Origin: Ilyonectria destructans
Taxonomy: Eukaryota; Ascomycota; Sordariomycetes; Hypocreales; Nectriaceae
Direction: 5' to 3'
Length of the DNA: 64,000 nucleotides
Assembly (NCBI GenBank): GCA_020740775.1
Contig: JAHEWK010000030.1
Coordinates: 62,001 to 126,000, forward strand
Shown: positions 31,377 to 42,249 of the stretch, one piece after another
Layout: every line of letters begins with the position of its first letter
Position numbering within the stretch: position 1 is the stretch's first letter
Program-made: the position numbers and the translations under genes
The notes under the pieces: model-generated
Told to the model about the DNA's origin: nothing
Database searches by the model: none
What the model saw: the letters and a program-made list of their open reading frames with translations, nothing else

Positions 31377-32135
31377 ATGTCGCACCTCGCGGCTCAATTT
31401 GCTGGCAAGGTCGCTCTCATTACGGGAGCCGGCACCGGTATGGGGGCAGACGCCGCTATATTACTTGCCCAGCGAGGGGCCAAAGTCGTCCTGGTCGGCA
31501 GAAGGCCTGATCCCCTCTCCAAGGTCCAGAAGCATATTGAAGACGCTGGAGGAGAGGCTCTTGCGATACCTGCCGACGTATCCAGTGCGGCAGACATGGA
31601 ACGAGTCGTGGGGGAAGCCATGGCGAAATTCGGTGCCCTGCACTACGCCGTCAACAACGCGGGCGTGTCGAGTGAGAGCCACGACCTCCCTGACCTCCCC
31701 CCGGCCGTGTGGGAAGACACCATTGCGATCAATCTCTCATCCGTCTACTACTGCATGAAGGCGCAGCTTCCAGCCATTGCGAACTCGGGAGGCGGCTCCA
31801 TCGTCAACGTATCGAGCGTCTTTGCGGACCGCGGGTTCCCCGAACGAGCGGCCTATTCCACAAGCAAGCATGGCCTCAGAGGCCTGACGCGCTCCACCGC
31901 CATCGACTGGGCTGCACGAAACATCCGGGTCAACGAGCTCCAGCCTGGCGTCATCGAAACACCCATGACTACAGGTAGTCCTGAGGAAACGGCTGCGGTG
32001 ATCGCCCGGTCGATCCCGGCCAACCGCGTGGGACAGGGTCGCGAGATTGCCACAGCGGCTGCCTTTCTCCTGTCCGATGAGGCGTCCTATGTCACCGGTG
32101 CTCATCTTGCGGTTGACGGTGGATTTTTGGCATGA
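31377..32135 (+). CDS. Short-chain dehydrogenase/reductase (classical, glucose/ribitol type)
   Basis: A single exon of 252 codons, the usual size for classical SDRs. The cofactor motif TGAGTGMG (16-23), NNAG (93-96), the catalytic serine in VNVSS (about 146) and Y160-X3-K164 (YSTSK) are all present. The C-terminus VTGAHLAVDGGF is typical of 3-oxoacyl reductase-like or polyol SDRs. NADP preference is suggested by VGRRPD after beta-2. The substrate cannot be told from sequence. It is divergent from the Zn2Cys6 gene. No signal peptide, so probably cytosolic. Confidence 0.9.
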   Translation: MSHLAAQFAGKVALITGAGTGMGADAAILLAQRGAKVVLVGRRPDPLSKVQKHIEDAGGEALAIPADVSSAADMERVVGEAMAKFGALHYAVNNAGVSSESHDLPDLPPAVWEDTIAINLSSVYYCMKAQLPAIANSGGGSIVNVSSVFADRGFPERAAYSTSKHGLRGLTRSTAIDWAARNIRVNELQPGVIETPMTTGSPEETAAVIARSIPANRVGQGREIATAAAFLLSDEASYVTGAHLAVDGGFLA

Positions 32136-33466
32136 TGGGGTTGATAGGTTAGCTACTGACTATTGAGCGTAGTCAATCGAAGCGCTCTGCCATTTCAGAT
32201 ATGGCATATCTTCTCTTGCACTTCAGAAATGATTATAGTTATCTTGTGATATTGTACACATAGTTGAGGCTACGCAAAGAGGACAAGTGGCACCAGCACT
32301 CGGTGCTCATCTCGCATGATGCTTGTCTTCAAATGTTGTTGTTGGATCGCGCAGGGATGCTGAGTGCACTTGACAAAAGGTTGTTCTTATTCTTGTTATC
32401 AACTTCTTGCAATCGAAGGACCTTTGAGACCTTATATCTGTAAGTGGTCCCTTCTAGGACTTGAGTCCTAGAAAGCCCTACGATCTGGGTTCAAGACTTC
32501 AAACCCTAACTTTAATCCTGAAGTTGAGGGGGAATCATCAGTTCTTCCAACAAACGTTGAATATTGAATGTTGAACTTAAGACGGAGTTTAGCATATTTC
32601 CGTCTGCTAGTCATATAAGTGGGGGTCCATGCATCTGCATCTCGATGCGGATATCCGTACGTGACTCTCCATTTGATCCCATGCGAGCCAGCACCGTATG
32701 TTAGATTACTGGCTTTTTTGACTGGCCCTTGATCTTGTTCAGAGGTCGAACTGGCAATATATCCTCCATCAAGAAAGTTGCAATACTCGGGGTAGGGTCT
32801 TCACGCTTTCCCAATATCTACTCTCTTAGTTTGCTCACCACGAATCACCTGCTCAGGCGTCTGGCAGCTCCTGTGATGATGGCTGTCCACGAAAGGGTAT
32901 TACCATGAGCAGCGATCAAGCTCTCGAGCTCCGACTGCGCTCGCAACTATGGCTCGAACAAACGCAGCCCAGCAATGTTCTCGAACGTTTCAGAGCTAAA
33001 GTCGGGTGTGATCAAATGGGAGACTCCTGCTGCAATTGTGATGGGGTGCTGATGAGCTGCAGCGCCGGGTTGAAGGTCTCGACCACGGCATCATGACTGT
33101 CGAAAGCCCTACTTAGGGTGGGTAGATCATTATAATGGGCCGTTACAACGGTGACATCCTGTGAGTAGTTTGGTTGGCTTTTTCGGGCCGGGCAACGGCT
33201 GTAACAGAAAACCTAGCTGCGAGAAGGCTGGGACAGTGACTTTCCCGACGCGCCAGCGGATAGATTTGGGACACGCTTAATGTTTCAGGGACGGATGGTA
33301 TGGCAACTAGATTGTTCAAGCTAAGTATGGTCGACACTATGGTATGGTGAGGATAATCCATCCGCCTATGTGGCCGGGGTCAGGGTTGAAGTCAACCACT
33401 GAGGCGCGTCGCACAATGCTCTGACTTTGCGGTCCTGAGGACATCCATCTTTCCCAACAGGTCAGC
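32136..33466. other. Intergenic between convergent dehydrogenase genes
   Basis: No ORF with a recognisable motif. It may contain the final exon of the minus-strand dehydrogenase (ending 33337). A short plus ORF at 32905-33096 has nothing to support it. Confidence 0.45.
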
Positions 33467-34291
33467 CTAGACAGACGAGGTACTAACGTCCTCCCACTTC
33501 TTGTCCGACTCGGCAAGAGCCTTGCCAGCAGCGCCGGCATACTGGACAGCGTCGGTGCCAATCAACAGGCGCAGAGGGGGATCGGTATACTTGGATAGAT
33601 CGACGACGATCTTGGCAACCTTGCCGGGAATCGACACTTCGTTGCCGGACATGGTGCGGAGAACATTGGCAAAAGCACCTACGGTTTGCTGGTAGGGCTC
33701 GCTGATGGCAGGGACGTGCATGGAAGCGCCGGCCCAGTCGGTCTTCATACCGCCGGGCTCCAGGACGGTGACCTTGATGCCGAGCGGGGCGACCTCGGCG
33801 GAGAGAACGGTAGAGAAGCCGCCGACAGCCCACTTGGAAGCCTGGTAAGGACTCAGGCCGGGGCTGCCCAGTCTGCCGCCGAGCGAGGAGACCTGGAAGA
33901 TATGGCCCGAGCCCTGCTGGCGGAGGATTTTGAGCACTGCCTTGGTGACATAGACGACGCCCAGGAAGTTGGTGTCGACCTGCGCGCGGAAGTCTTGGAT
34001 ATCCATGTCCTCAGTGGCCGCGAGGTTGGCGTATCCGGCATTGTTGACCACGACGTCGATTCTGCCGAACTTCTCGTGGCCCCTCCTGACAACCTCGAGG
34101 ACGTTATCGTTGTTGGTGACGTCGAGCGCTAGTGGGAGAACCCGGTCGGTGCCGTACTTGTCGACGATTGATTGAAGTTGCTCAGGCTTTCGCGCCGTCG
34201 CAATGACTTTCGCGCCGTCTTGAAGAGCCGCCTCGACGATGGAGAGACCGAGGCCGCGGGACGAGCCCGTGACGAGCCAGACTTGAGGCAT
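33467..34291 (-). CDS. Short-chain dehydrogenase/reductase, retinol-dehydrogenase-like
   Basis: The ATG at 34291 starts 274 codons, beginning directly at the first beta strand (PQVWLVTGSSRGLG, cofactor motif at 8-15). NNAGYA (83-88), the catalytic serine in FQVSS (134-135) and Y148-X3-K152 in SPYQASKWAVGG follow. PGGMKTDWAG and LLIGTDAV are typical of the fungal group annotated as SDRs acting on lipophilic or aromatic alcohols and ketones. The tail reads KKWEDV, then a poor ending. A GTACCT donor two codons later and an acceptor near 33425 would add an exon ending at 33337 (reading SIVRRASVVDF), a likely but unproven alternative. Substrate unknown. Confidence 0.85.
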   Translation of the reverse strand: MPQVWLVTGSSRGLGLSIVEAALQDGAKVIATARKPEQLQSIVDKYGTDRVLPLALDVTNNDNVLEVVRRGHEKFGRIDVVVNNAGYANLAATEDMDIQDFRAQVDTNFLGVVYVTKAVLKILRQQGSGHIFQVSSLGGRLGSPGLSPYQASKWAVGGFSTVLSAEVAPLGIKVTVLEPGGMKTDWAGASMHVPAISEPYQQTVGAFANVLRTMSGNEVSIPGKVAKIVVDLSKYTDPPLRLLIGTDAVQYAGAAGKALAESDKKWEDVSTSSV

Positions 34292-34781
34292 ATTAGGATG
34301 TGTTTGATGGTTGGTGGTTGGAGTTTGGTGTTTAGTATTGACGGTGGGAAGATGGATGAGTAGGAATGGAATGGAATGGTCTGCAGTACGAATCAAGTCG
34401 ACGGCTGGCAACGCATATATACTTGCGCGATCCAAGCCATGGTGGCCAACGGGCGCTAGGTTACGCAGGCAAGGTAGGGGGACAATATGTAGAGCCTTTG
34501 GCCTGTCTGCTTTGCGGTCTTCTGGTCCAGTTCAGCAGCTGTTTTCGGAGTTAAGCACGGACGGCACGCGTTCGGGCCGGTGCGTGCACGTCGTCAAACG
34601 AAACGGTCTTGGGGATCCGGATACGGACTAAATCTTCAATCGATCTCGGGCCTTCCGACGCAGCGACTTTACTGTTGATTTCGGCTCAAGTCAGGGTACC
34701 AGGCCTGGTCATGAATGTGGGCGGAGCAGCACCGCGGCAGAGCCCTAGCATTGCGTGCCGTAATAAGTGCGGGCCCTGCCC

Positions 34782-34880
34782 GCATCCCGCCCGCATCCCG
34801 CCCGCATCCCGCCCGCATCCCGCCCGCATCCCGCCCGCATCCCGCCCGCATCCCGCCCGCATCCCGCCCGCATCCCGCCC
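34782..34880. repeat. Minisatellite, nine 11-bp units
   Basis: GCATCCCGCCC is repeated exactly nine times, starting at 34782 and every 11 bases to 34870. The reverse complement GGGCGGGATGC contains the core shared with the arrays at 5324 and 30480. Confidence 0.95.
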
Positions 34881-35664
34881 GCTCCGTCCGCTCTGTCCGC
34901 AGAGTGTCCGTCTGCATGTTGCATGACATCACCTCGTCCCTGGAGATTGGCGCGTATCCATGCACGCCCCAAACTAGACTCAGCGGCTGACCCCGGGATC
35001 CACTCATTTATCTCAAATATGCTGCTACCCTTCAACACCATGACGTATTTTTAGACTCGGTCCGAGAATCGGATAGCACTCATCCTGCCAGGCCTTGCAT
35101 TAAGGCCCTTCAATTTGGGAGGAGCTATCGCCGCTATTAGGGTTAGGTAGCTGTGATAATGTTCTGCAGAAGGTTAATGTACGAAATACTAGATTTATGT
35201 AACTGAAGCTATGGAAGGTTAACGCTGTAATTTAAAAGCGGCCACATAACAAAGGCTCGGGCTAGACTAGCTCGTCCGGTACCCCAGATGGTCTTCATAC
35301 TTAATGCCTCCCAGTGTAAATGCGGGAAGTCTAAAGTATGAGATAATGCAAACTCCGGTCCGAGACGGGAGGTGCTCACCTGTCTAGGCTCTGACCGTAG
35401 TGTTCTCTGGTAACCCCAATGGCGGTCAAGGTAACCATCGGTTCCGCTAGCACGGCTCACGTGGGTCAGGACTCAAGGCACGGAGCCGTGGAAATGCCAG
35501 ACCCTAGATGCTACCGGTATGTTTGGAGACACATAAAAAGCCAAGATCCGCCAGAGCTTTAAAGCCGCCCTTCTAGTCAACCCCCAGGTCAGCAACCGTG
35601 TTTTCCACACAGAAAAAGAATTCTCTCCCGTCCATATACACCTTGCCTATCTTCAATCGCAGCA
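34881..35664. other. Intergenic, promoter of the alpha/beta hydrolase
   Basis: No gene recognised. The minus ORF 35209-35460 and others have no motif. The last 80 bp are a typical pyrimidine-rich fungal leader. Confidence 0.45.
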
Positions 35665-37066
35665 ATGTCTTTAGCAAGTTATCGCAAGCAAAAGCAAGCC
35701 TTGGCCAAGATCAGCTCGGAGTGGACAGAGGTTCGCCTGCTTCTGAACCAGACGAAAGAAAGGCCTTAATCGCTGATGATCGCAACCCATGCAGTTTTCG
35801 AAAAAGACCCCGCTTCCTCCTCCCTTTGGTACCCCAGAACAGCTTCGCCAGCAACTCAAGTCATACCCGAAGGCTCCCAAACTCGAGGGTGTCTCCATCA
35901 ACCAGGTGACTGGACCTGAAAGGGAGGAGGGGAATCAGATACGCATTTATACCCCCGACGTCCCATCCACGAATGGCGCTGTTATCATCTAGTAAACACC
36001 TTGCCCTTTTGCCCAAACTATCTATGGTATGAGACTAATCCTGGTGCTTGCTTCCAGTGTCCATGGAGGTGGATGGACGATGGGTAGTCTGGATTCTGAA
36101 GATGCTATCTGCCAGACGCTTTGCAAGGGAAACAAGGTAGTGGTCGCCAGCGTCGATTACAGAAAGTGAGTTCCCGGGTCCATGTCACGCCGTGCTTCTC
36201 GGACAACTGGGCTGTGGAGTAAGATGTGAGGCTCACAAGCCGGCATTGTAGGGCCCCCGAGCATCCATTCCCCACTGGAGTGGAGGATGTGTGGTCTTCT
36301 ATCCTTTGGGTGAGTCTCACCAAGAGTCATGCTTGGCTTAAAGCTACGAGCTAATAACAGTCCACAAACTCAGATCTTCAACAACATAGAGCGCCTTGGA
36401 GGCAGCCGTGACCGGGTAGTGCTGGGTGGGCTGAGTGCTGGTGCAAACATTGTGAGTGATGATGGCCATCTATCCGCTTTCTGGCTTGCGCTTTAGAGCC
36501 CTCCCTGACAATCACCAATAGACCGCAGCGCTGGCGCAGCGGGCAAGTGACACAGAGCACGTGTCCTTTTGCGGCCAAATATTGCGTTGTCCTATGGTGG
36601 TTCATCCTGCAGTTCATCCCCCAGGCATGGACTTCTCCAGTTACGAGGAGAACGTTAACGCGCCAATGCTACCCTCCGCAGCCGTGGCTCAATTTGTCAG
36701 ATGGTATAATCCTATTCCCGAAGATGTTCGCATGTCGCCACTATTAGCTACCGACTTCTCTGGGCTGCCACCGGCCTATGTCCAAATTGCTGGGGCTGAC
36801 CCTCTTCGCGATGACGCGTTTGCCTACGTCGAAAAGTTAGAACAAGCAGGGTAAGTCAAGCTTTCTCTACACGCGAGCGACATTATCGCCACCGGCTTTA
36901 TGCTACCGGTAATCAAGACATCTTTCCTAACCTCTGCAGAGTTCCCGTCCGCGTCAGTGTTTACCCTGGGCTTCCGCATGGGTTTCAGTGTTTGCCCTTG
37001 GAGGCAACAAAGAAGAGCGACGAAGAGATGATTCAGACGGTTAAATGGTTTATTAAAGATATTTAA
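35665..37066 (+). CDS. Alpha/beta-hydrolase (HSL-type esterase/lipase, fold-3)
   Basis: Seven exons are inferred: 35665-35730, 35795-35991, 36058-36165, 36252-36309, 36374-36451, 36522-36850 and 36940-37066, giving 320 codons with consistent phases and GT-AG introns. The oxyanion-hole motif is HGGGW (90-94). The nucleophile elbow is GLSAG (Ser164). The acid is in ADPLRDDAF, and the catalytic His is in GLPHGF near the C-terminus. This is the hormone-sensitive-lipase arrangement. The N-terminal cap region reads SSEWTE then KKTPLPPPFGTPEQLRQ. No secretion signal is evident, so it is probably a cytosolic carboxylesterase. Substrate cannot be inferred. It lies downstream of the dehydrogenases but far from a compact cluster. 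No damage is seen. Confidence 0.85.
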
Positions 37067-37118
37067 GCATTTATTATTCTATTTTAACACTCGTGACTTC
37101 CAACAATAATATAGTCTT

Positions 37119-37343
37119 CTATACTGCGGCTAGCTGAGTGCAAACTTCTTGCGGCCTACTGTCCGTTTCTATTCCCTTCCAAATATCTTTGACCCCCATT
37201 CTTCTATTACCTAACGGATTGTCTCCCATCTCTTCAGCGACCTGGGCTTCAGTTCGCCCATCCCCTGCCTTGTTCCAATCTAGATATGCCATCATCTCTT
37301 CTTTCGTCCATTCTCTTGACCCTGTTGAGACGTGATATACCAT
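37119..37343 (-). CDS. Small unassigned ORF near a transposon end
   Basis: From the first ATG at 37343 the frame reads VYHVSTGSREWTKEEMMAY, then a charged region, for 74 codons. The WTKEE helix looks like a Myb/SANT-type or transposon-associated segment, but I cannot name it. Just upstream is a short sequence repeated in tandem (CACTTAATGGG at about 37351 and 37369), perhaps the left end of the pogo element whose gene starts at 40583. Confidence 0.3.
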   Translation of the reverse strand: MVYHVSTGSREWTKEEMMAYLDWNKAGDGRTEAQVAEEMGDNPLGNRRMGVKDIWKGIETDSRPQEVCTQLAAV

Positions 37344-37478
37344 CCACGACCACTTAATGGGCACCCCCACTTAATGGGCCACCAAAATTTCGGTCCTCCC
37401 ATACAAAATCCGAATTTTCAATTACACCGCATTTTACCAAGAATGAAGATACTCACAAACCAAAACCTGTGCTGTATA

Positions 37479-40407
37479 CAGGCTTTCTAACCATACGCGT
37501 ATGGTTTAGTTAAACCATATATTACCCATATATTGCCCATACACCTATACCATACGGCCTAAGGCGTATGACCATATATGATCATACGCGGGATAAAGTT
37601 GCTCCGAGGTCAAAAATGGTCAGGTAAGGAAATCGGCGGCGCCACGACACTTGACCATCCTCCTAGTCCTGAAAGGCCTCTCTTCCCGATAGATCCATAG
37701 GGTAGAGAGGATACTTAAATGGCAAGTCGGTTGATTAAGCTAGGTCTGGGCAACTTGGGCTACTGTGCAATGTCTCCGTCGCTCCGATCCTGGGCAACTA
37801 TTAAGGTCGCTCAGAGTTATATTGTCAGACTTCATATCAGGATCCAGTAGCTCACTTATAGCAAACAGACAGTACGATCCTGCCTAGTAGGCAACAGCTG
37901 CTGCCTTGCAGGCAGCAGTAGTATTCCAGAGCATATAGTCTCGTATGATTCCGCTCCTTTCGATAGAAATCAAGAGTCATTCGTTACCCGATTCAGTGAG
38001 GGACCTTCTGCCCTGCCGTTTGCCAGCTACCCATCTCAATCCACGCCGTTATGCCGTTGATTGCTTGCGATGGACTCCTTCCTCAGCCGCACGCCTAGTG
38101 ACCGCGAGTCTTCCATTGCTGCAACAATCGAGACGACTTCTGAGATACCTAATAGGCAGAGCTTACCCTCCGTTGAATCCTCCACTTTAATAACTCTAAA
38201 GCGTAAATATATTACTACGGCCGATGCGATGTGGCAACACACTCGAAAACCTCAAGGATCCGAGCCTGAGCGCGCTGGGCTAAAGCAAGACTTAGTGTTC
38301 TACTGTAAATACTGCAGCAACCCACTGTACTCCACATATATATCTACCACATTCCGCAACCACCTACTTAAGATATACTCAGTTGAAGCCGCTGGCTTAG
38401 AGCCAAATTCAACCAAGAAAGTGCATACCAGCCTTATTAAAGAGGCGTTTAATAAAGCTGGCGAGATTGAGGTTGCTAAGCTTTAAGAAAGAGAGGAGTA
38501 AGTGCTTTGGAACGTACTTAATCTAAAGGCTGTAATGGAAGCCTTAGTCCAGCTGGTTACTGTCCGCAATCTCCCATATAATTGCAATACTTAGCCAGAG
38601 TTGCACGCTCTACTTATAGCAGCAAATTATACTGCAGAAGAGCTTATTAATACCTCCTATAGCTATATCTAAAAACTCTACTTAAACTCATATGCAATCC
38701 ATAAAGATATTCTCCGAAAAAAGCTGTAATCCTCACCTGCCAAGCTTCATCTCTCCGTTGATATATAGAGCGCACCAAACCACAAAGCTTTCCTAGGAAT
38801 ATGTGTGCAATTTATACAGGAAGGCACGAAAAATCCCTGCCAGGTACTGCTGGCCTTACCTGGACTTCCTGGCATAGACGGCCCTGGAAGCCACAGCGGA
38901 GCCAAGCAGTAGAAGCTCCTTCAGCCAGTTATTAAGGAGTACGGCATCTTACGCCAGCTGGGATATATTACAAGAGATAATCACGGTTCTAATAACGTGC
39001 TATATCGTCTATTGAGCCACTTTCTTGATGGATAAGGCGTCGCCTGGAATGTAAGATACCGATGGGTTTGTTGCTATGGCTATATTGTCAACCTTTACGT
39101 CTAAGTGTTTCTTTTTATGGATAGCAAAAAGGCTGTGCTTGAAGCCTACAGGCAGATTGAAGAGATGGACTAAGCTTCGTTCAATATTGATATGATATAG
39201 AGTTGGAAGAAGCGAAAGGAGTGTAGTTGGAGTTAATTCGGTCTGCTCGGCAAGTTATATAATACTGCTATCTATATTAGAGCGAATAATTACAGGTATA
39301 ATCTCTTTTGGAGGCGTCCCGGCAAAGTCCTCAGGCTCGACAACAATATACGCTGGAACTTATGGTTTCTTCTGCTTGATGCCGCTCTTAATAAGGAGGA
39401 GTACATCAAGTGGTATCAGGATAAGTACTACGACGCCCTTATGGATGACTACTTAGTACTATAGGATTAGTAAAACCTTTACGAGATGTGGAACTTCCTA
39501 CAGCTGTTTTAAAAGATAACTCTCCTTACTGAGGGATATTATTTAATACTCAATTGTATATTATTTATAATAGATATCCTTTATAAGTATTACCAGTAAG
39601 TATTTAATAAATATAAGATAAACTAATAGCTACTTGGTCCAGTACTGATAAGCTGGTATATCTTCAATAAATACTACCAGCTCTCCAATGCGAGCCCAGT
39701 ATACAGTGCAGCGCTTATTCTCTATCCATCCCGAGGAAAGGCTTATATACAGAAAACTTGGCTAAAGGCATAGCATAAGAAGATCTTTACAGGAGTAAAG
39801 AAGTTGTGGGAAGACGAATATAAGAACCTGCCAGCCGTTTATACTACTCCTTCTATTATTCCGGCACTGGAACTGGATGAGTATAACCTGCTTGTATAGG
39901 AGCTTAATGTCATAGGCACAGAGCCCGACATTAACAAATATAAAACCTACACCTCCCAGCCACCCATTCCAATCGACTGCTCCCCCCTTGCCTGGTGGCT
40001 CCACAATGAGCAGAAGGAGCGCTTTCCCCGACTGTCAAAGATGGCAATAGACATTCTCTCAATACCCGCAATGTCTGCTGACCCTGAGAGTACATTCTCT
40101 GGAGCACGGCGTACAATTTCATGGGATCGAATGCTCCTTAGAGCATCGACAATTGAAAAGGGGGAGTGCTTAAAGAGCTGGATTCACAGCGGTATAACAG
40201 CAGGGCTACAAGTAGACGAGGTTGAACAATACGAGTATATAGCAGAGGAGGGAAGCACCAGCGCTCTAGAGGAAGATGTAGGCCCTTGACCGGTTTGACG
40301 TCATTTGCCGTATGGGCAATATATGGTTTAGTTCGCCATACGAGAATAAATCATACACCATAAACCATTCAGGTCCGTATGGCGTATGGCGTATGGTTAG
40401 AAAGCCT
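37479..40407 (+). mobile_element. Degraded hAT transposon with 8-bp target duplication
   Basis: The left end begins CAGGCTTTCTAACCATACGC at 37479, and the reverse complement of the right end at 40407 begins the same way. The 8-bp direct repeat GCTGTATA flanks it exactly (37471-37478 and 40408-40415). Copies of ATACG/CGTAT words lie just inside both ends as subterminal repeats. The transposase within is full of stops. Confidence 0.9.
38070..40289 (+). pseudogene. hAT transposase, RIP-like decay
   Basis: The N-terminal part reads an intact BED-type zinc-finger region (DAMWQHTRKPQ, LVFYCKYCSNPL, FRNHLLK) to a TAA at about 38484. The rest stays mostly in one frame but is broken by many TAG and TAA codons. 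Most sit where Gln (CAG/CAA) or Trp (TGG) would fit, as expected from C to T changes on either strand. The C-terminal dimerisation domain (40023-40289) is open again and reads PLAWWLHNEQKERFPRLSKM, ILSIPAMSADPESTFSGARR and ISWDRMLL. The sequence between is AT-rich with many TA steps. It cannot be translated as a whole. Confidence 0.8.
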
Positions 40408-40582
40408 GGCTGTATAGTCTGTGTCATGAAATTTTAATATCGGCTCAACTTTTTCCCGTTCCCCCTCGTGGCCTTGTTCTCTAGCCCTTTGAATTTTTTT
40501 CATTTTCACCTTATCCACCCCATCCGACTTCATCCACTCCAGTAGGCATATCACCTACTTTACTTATGGAACTCCTGCCACA

Positions 40583-42140
40583 ATGGTTCGGCGTGATTAT
40601 ACCGAAGACGACGTAGCTGAGGCTATTCTCGATATTACTGGTAGAGGCTTATCGCAGACTGAGGCGGCCCAGAAACGTGGAGTGCCTCGATCGACCATTT
40701 ATAGACGACTTTCCGGTCAAGCGAGCAGGAATGAACGTATCCAGGCCCAGAAGCGTATTTCAAAGAGCCAGGAGGAGACTCTCCTTCGTTGGGTACTGCG
40801 GCAAGAGTCTCTGGGCTATGCTCCCTCGCACAGCCAGCTCCGCGCCTGCGTCGAGGCCATCCTTCAACAACAAGGCGATAACAAGCCTCTGGGCAAGCAC
40901 TGGACCACCAGGTTCGTCAAGCGCCACCTACAACTATCTACCAAGCTTGTAAAACGCCAGGAAGCCGCCAGATTTGACGGGTTTACTCCGAAGGCGGTCA
41001 ATTGGTACTTTGATATCCGGGAGAACGAGTACGACTGGATCAAGCCTGAGAACACGGTTAACGTGGACGAGGGTGGCATAATGGCGGGTTTCGGTAAGTC
41101 TTCAACAACTTCTCTACGTGCTTTTATAGGGAATAACTAATTGGTTGTCCATGAGGCCTGGACAGCCTCGTAATCGGGAGCTCTGACCCGAAGAAGAAGG
41201 CGTTGTTGAAGGGCGTTCAGTCGCGCACTTGGACCTCGTTTATTGAGGCTGTCACCGCAACTGGTCGCGCTTTGAAACCGGGAATTATCTTTAAAGGAAA
41301 AGAGCTGCAGAAGCAGTGGTTCCTTAAGGAATTCGAATTGATAGCGGACTGGCACTACATCACATCACCGAACGGCTGGACTGACAACCATATAGCTCTC
41401 GAGTGGTTGAAAGATGTCTATCTACCTCAAACGGAGCCTCGTGATGCATCGGACGCGAGACTTATTATCCTTGACGGTCACGGGAGCCATGCGCAGGTGA
41501 GCCTTTTGGTGTTTTCGCCACAGAGTCACCCGCTATAGGGTCGCTAACGAGCAGTCAGGATGAGTGGATGGCCATGTGCTTTCTGAACAACGTCTACTGC
41601 TGTTACCTACCAGCACATTGTCCTCATGGTTTGCAGCCGTTAGATAATGGAATTTTTAATGTCATCAAAGGTGCGTATCGGAAAGAAGTCCAAAAGCTGG
41701 CTAGTTTGACCGATTCTGCGCCGGTGGATAAAGTCAACTTTATTCGGTCATACGCAAAAGCCAGAGAGGCGGGCATGAGGAAGGAGATTATCTTATCCAG
41801 CTGGATATTTACTGGAAATTGGCCTATAAACCGTCACAAAGCTCTAACGCATCCGGAAATTCAACCGGATAAAGAAAAAGTGCTGGAACGGTTCAAGACG
41901 CCAAGCCCTCCTCAACTGCACTCAGATGATACGCCGAAAACGAGCCGCCAGGTGAGAGATTTAGCCAAACATCGAAGTCGACCGACCAGGCGGAAGTATA
42001 GTAAGATCGCAAAGGGTCTGGAAGCTTTAGAGATGAAGGTGGCCGTTCAGAATGCGCGGATTACTGGGCTGGAGGAGCAGGTGTCCAAGGCTCGGAACCA
42101 CTACACCCACTCACATTTGGACCAAGTAGAGTGGATGTAA
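40583..42140 (+). CDS. Pogo/Fot1-type DDE transposase, reading frame uninterrupted
   Basis: Exons 40583-41093, 41156-41496 and 41559-42140 give 477 codons; both introns have GTAAG/GTGAG donors and keep phase. The N-terminal psq and Tc5-type helix-turn-helix domains read DVAEAILDITGRGLSQTEAA, RGVPRSTIYRRL and SKSQEETLLRWVLRQESLGY. The catalytic core has candidate acids in VNVDEGG, ILDGHGSH and LQPLDNGIF, consistent with a DDD triad. A C-terminal coiled coil (GLEALEMKVAVQNARITGLE) follows. It cuts and pastes DNA at TA targets in known relatives. The last 18 codons fall inside the terminal repeat of the neighbouring hAT element, so the true C-terminus has been replaced. Its own terminal repeats are not located. 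The degraded hAT at 37479 lies just upstream. Confidence 0.85.
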
Positions 42141-42249
42141 CACATATTCGACCGGAGTGGAATGGATGTACACGTGGATTTATAAGTGGATTTTTGTAAG
42201 TGGATTTTTGTAAGTGGATTTTTAAGGCTATTCACAACCTCGTCGACGC

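Noticed and set aside
33686..34132. 148-codon plus-strand ORF
   Set aside because: Antisense to the dehydrogenase at 33467-34291.
34782..34880. Possible CRISPR-like array
   Set aside because: Units are 11 bp, contiguous and without spacers; it is a minisatellite in a eukaryotic context.
28594..37066. Secondary-metabolite gene cluster
   Set aside because: Regulator, two dehydrogenases and a hydrolase occur together, but there is no polyketide synthase, peptide synthetase, terpene cyclase or P450 nearby.
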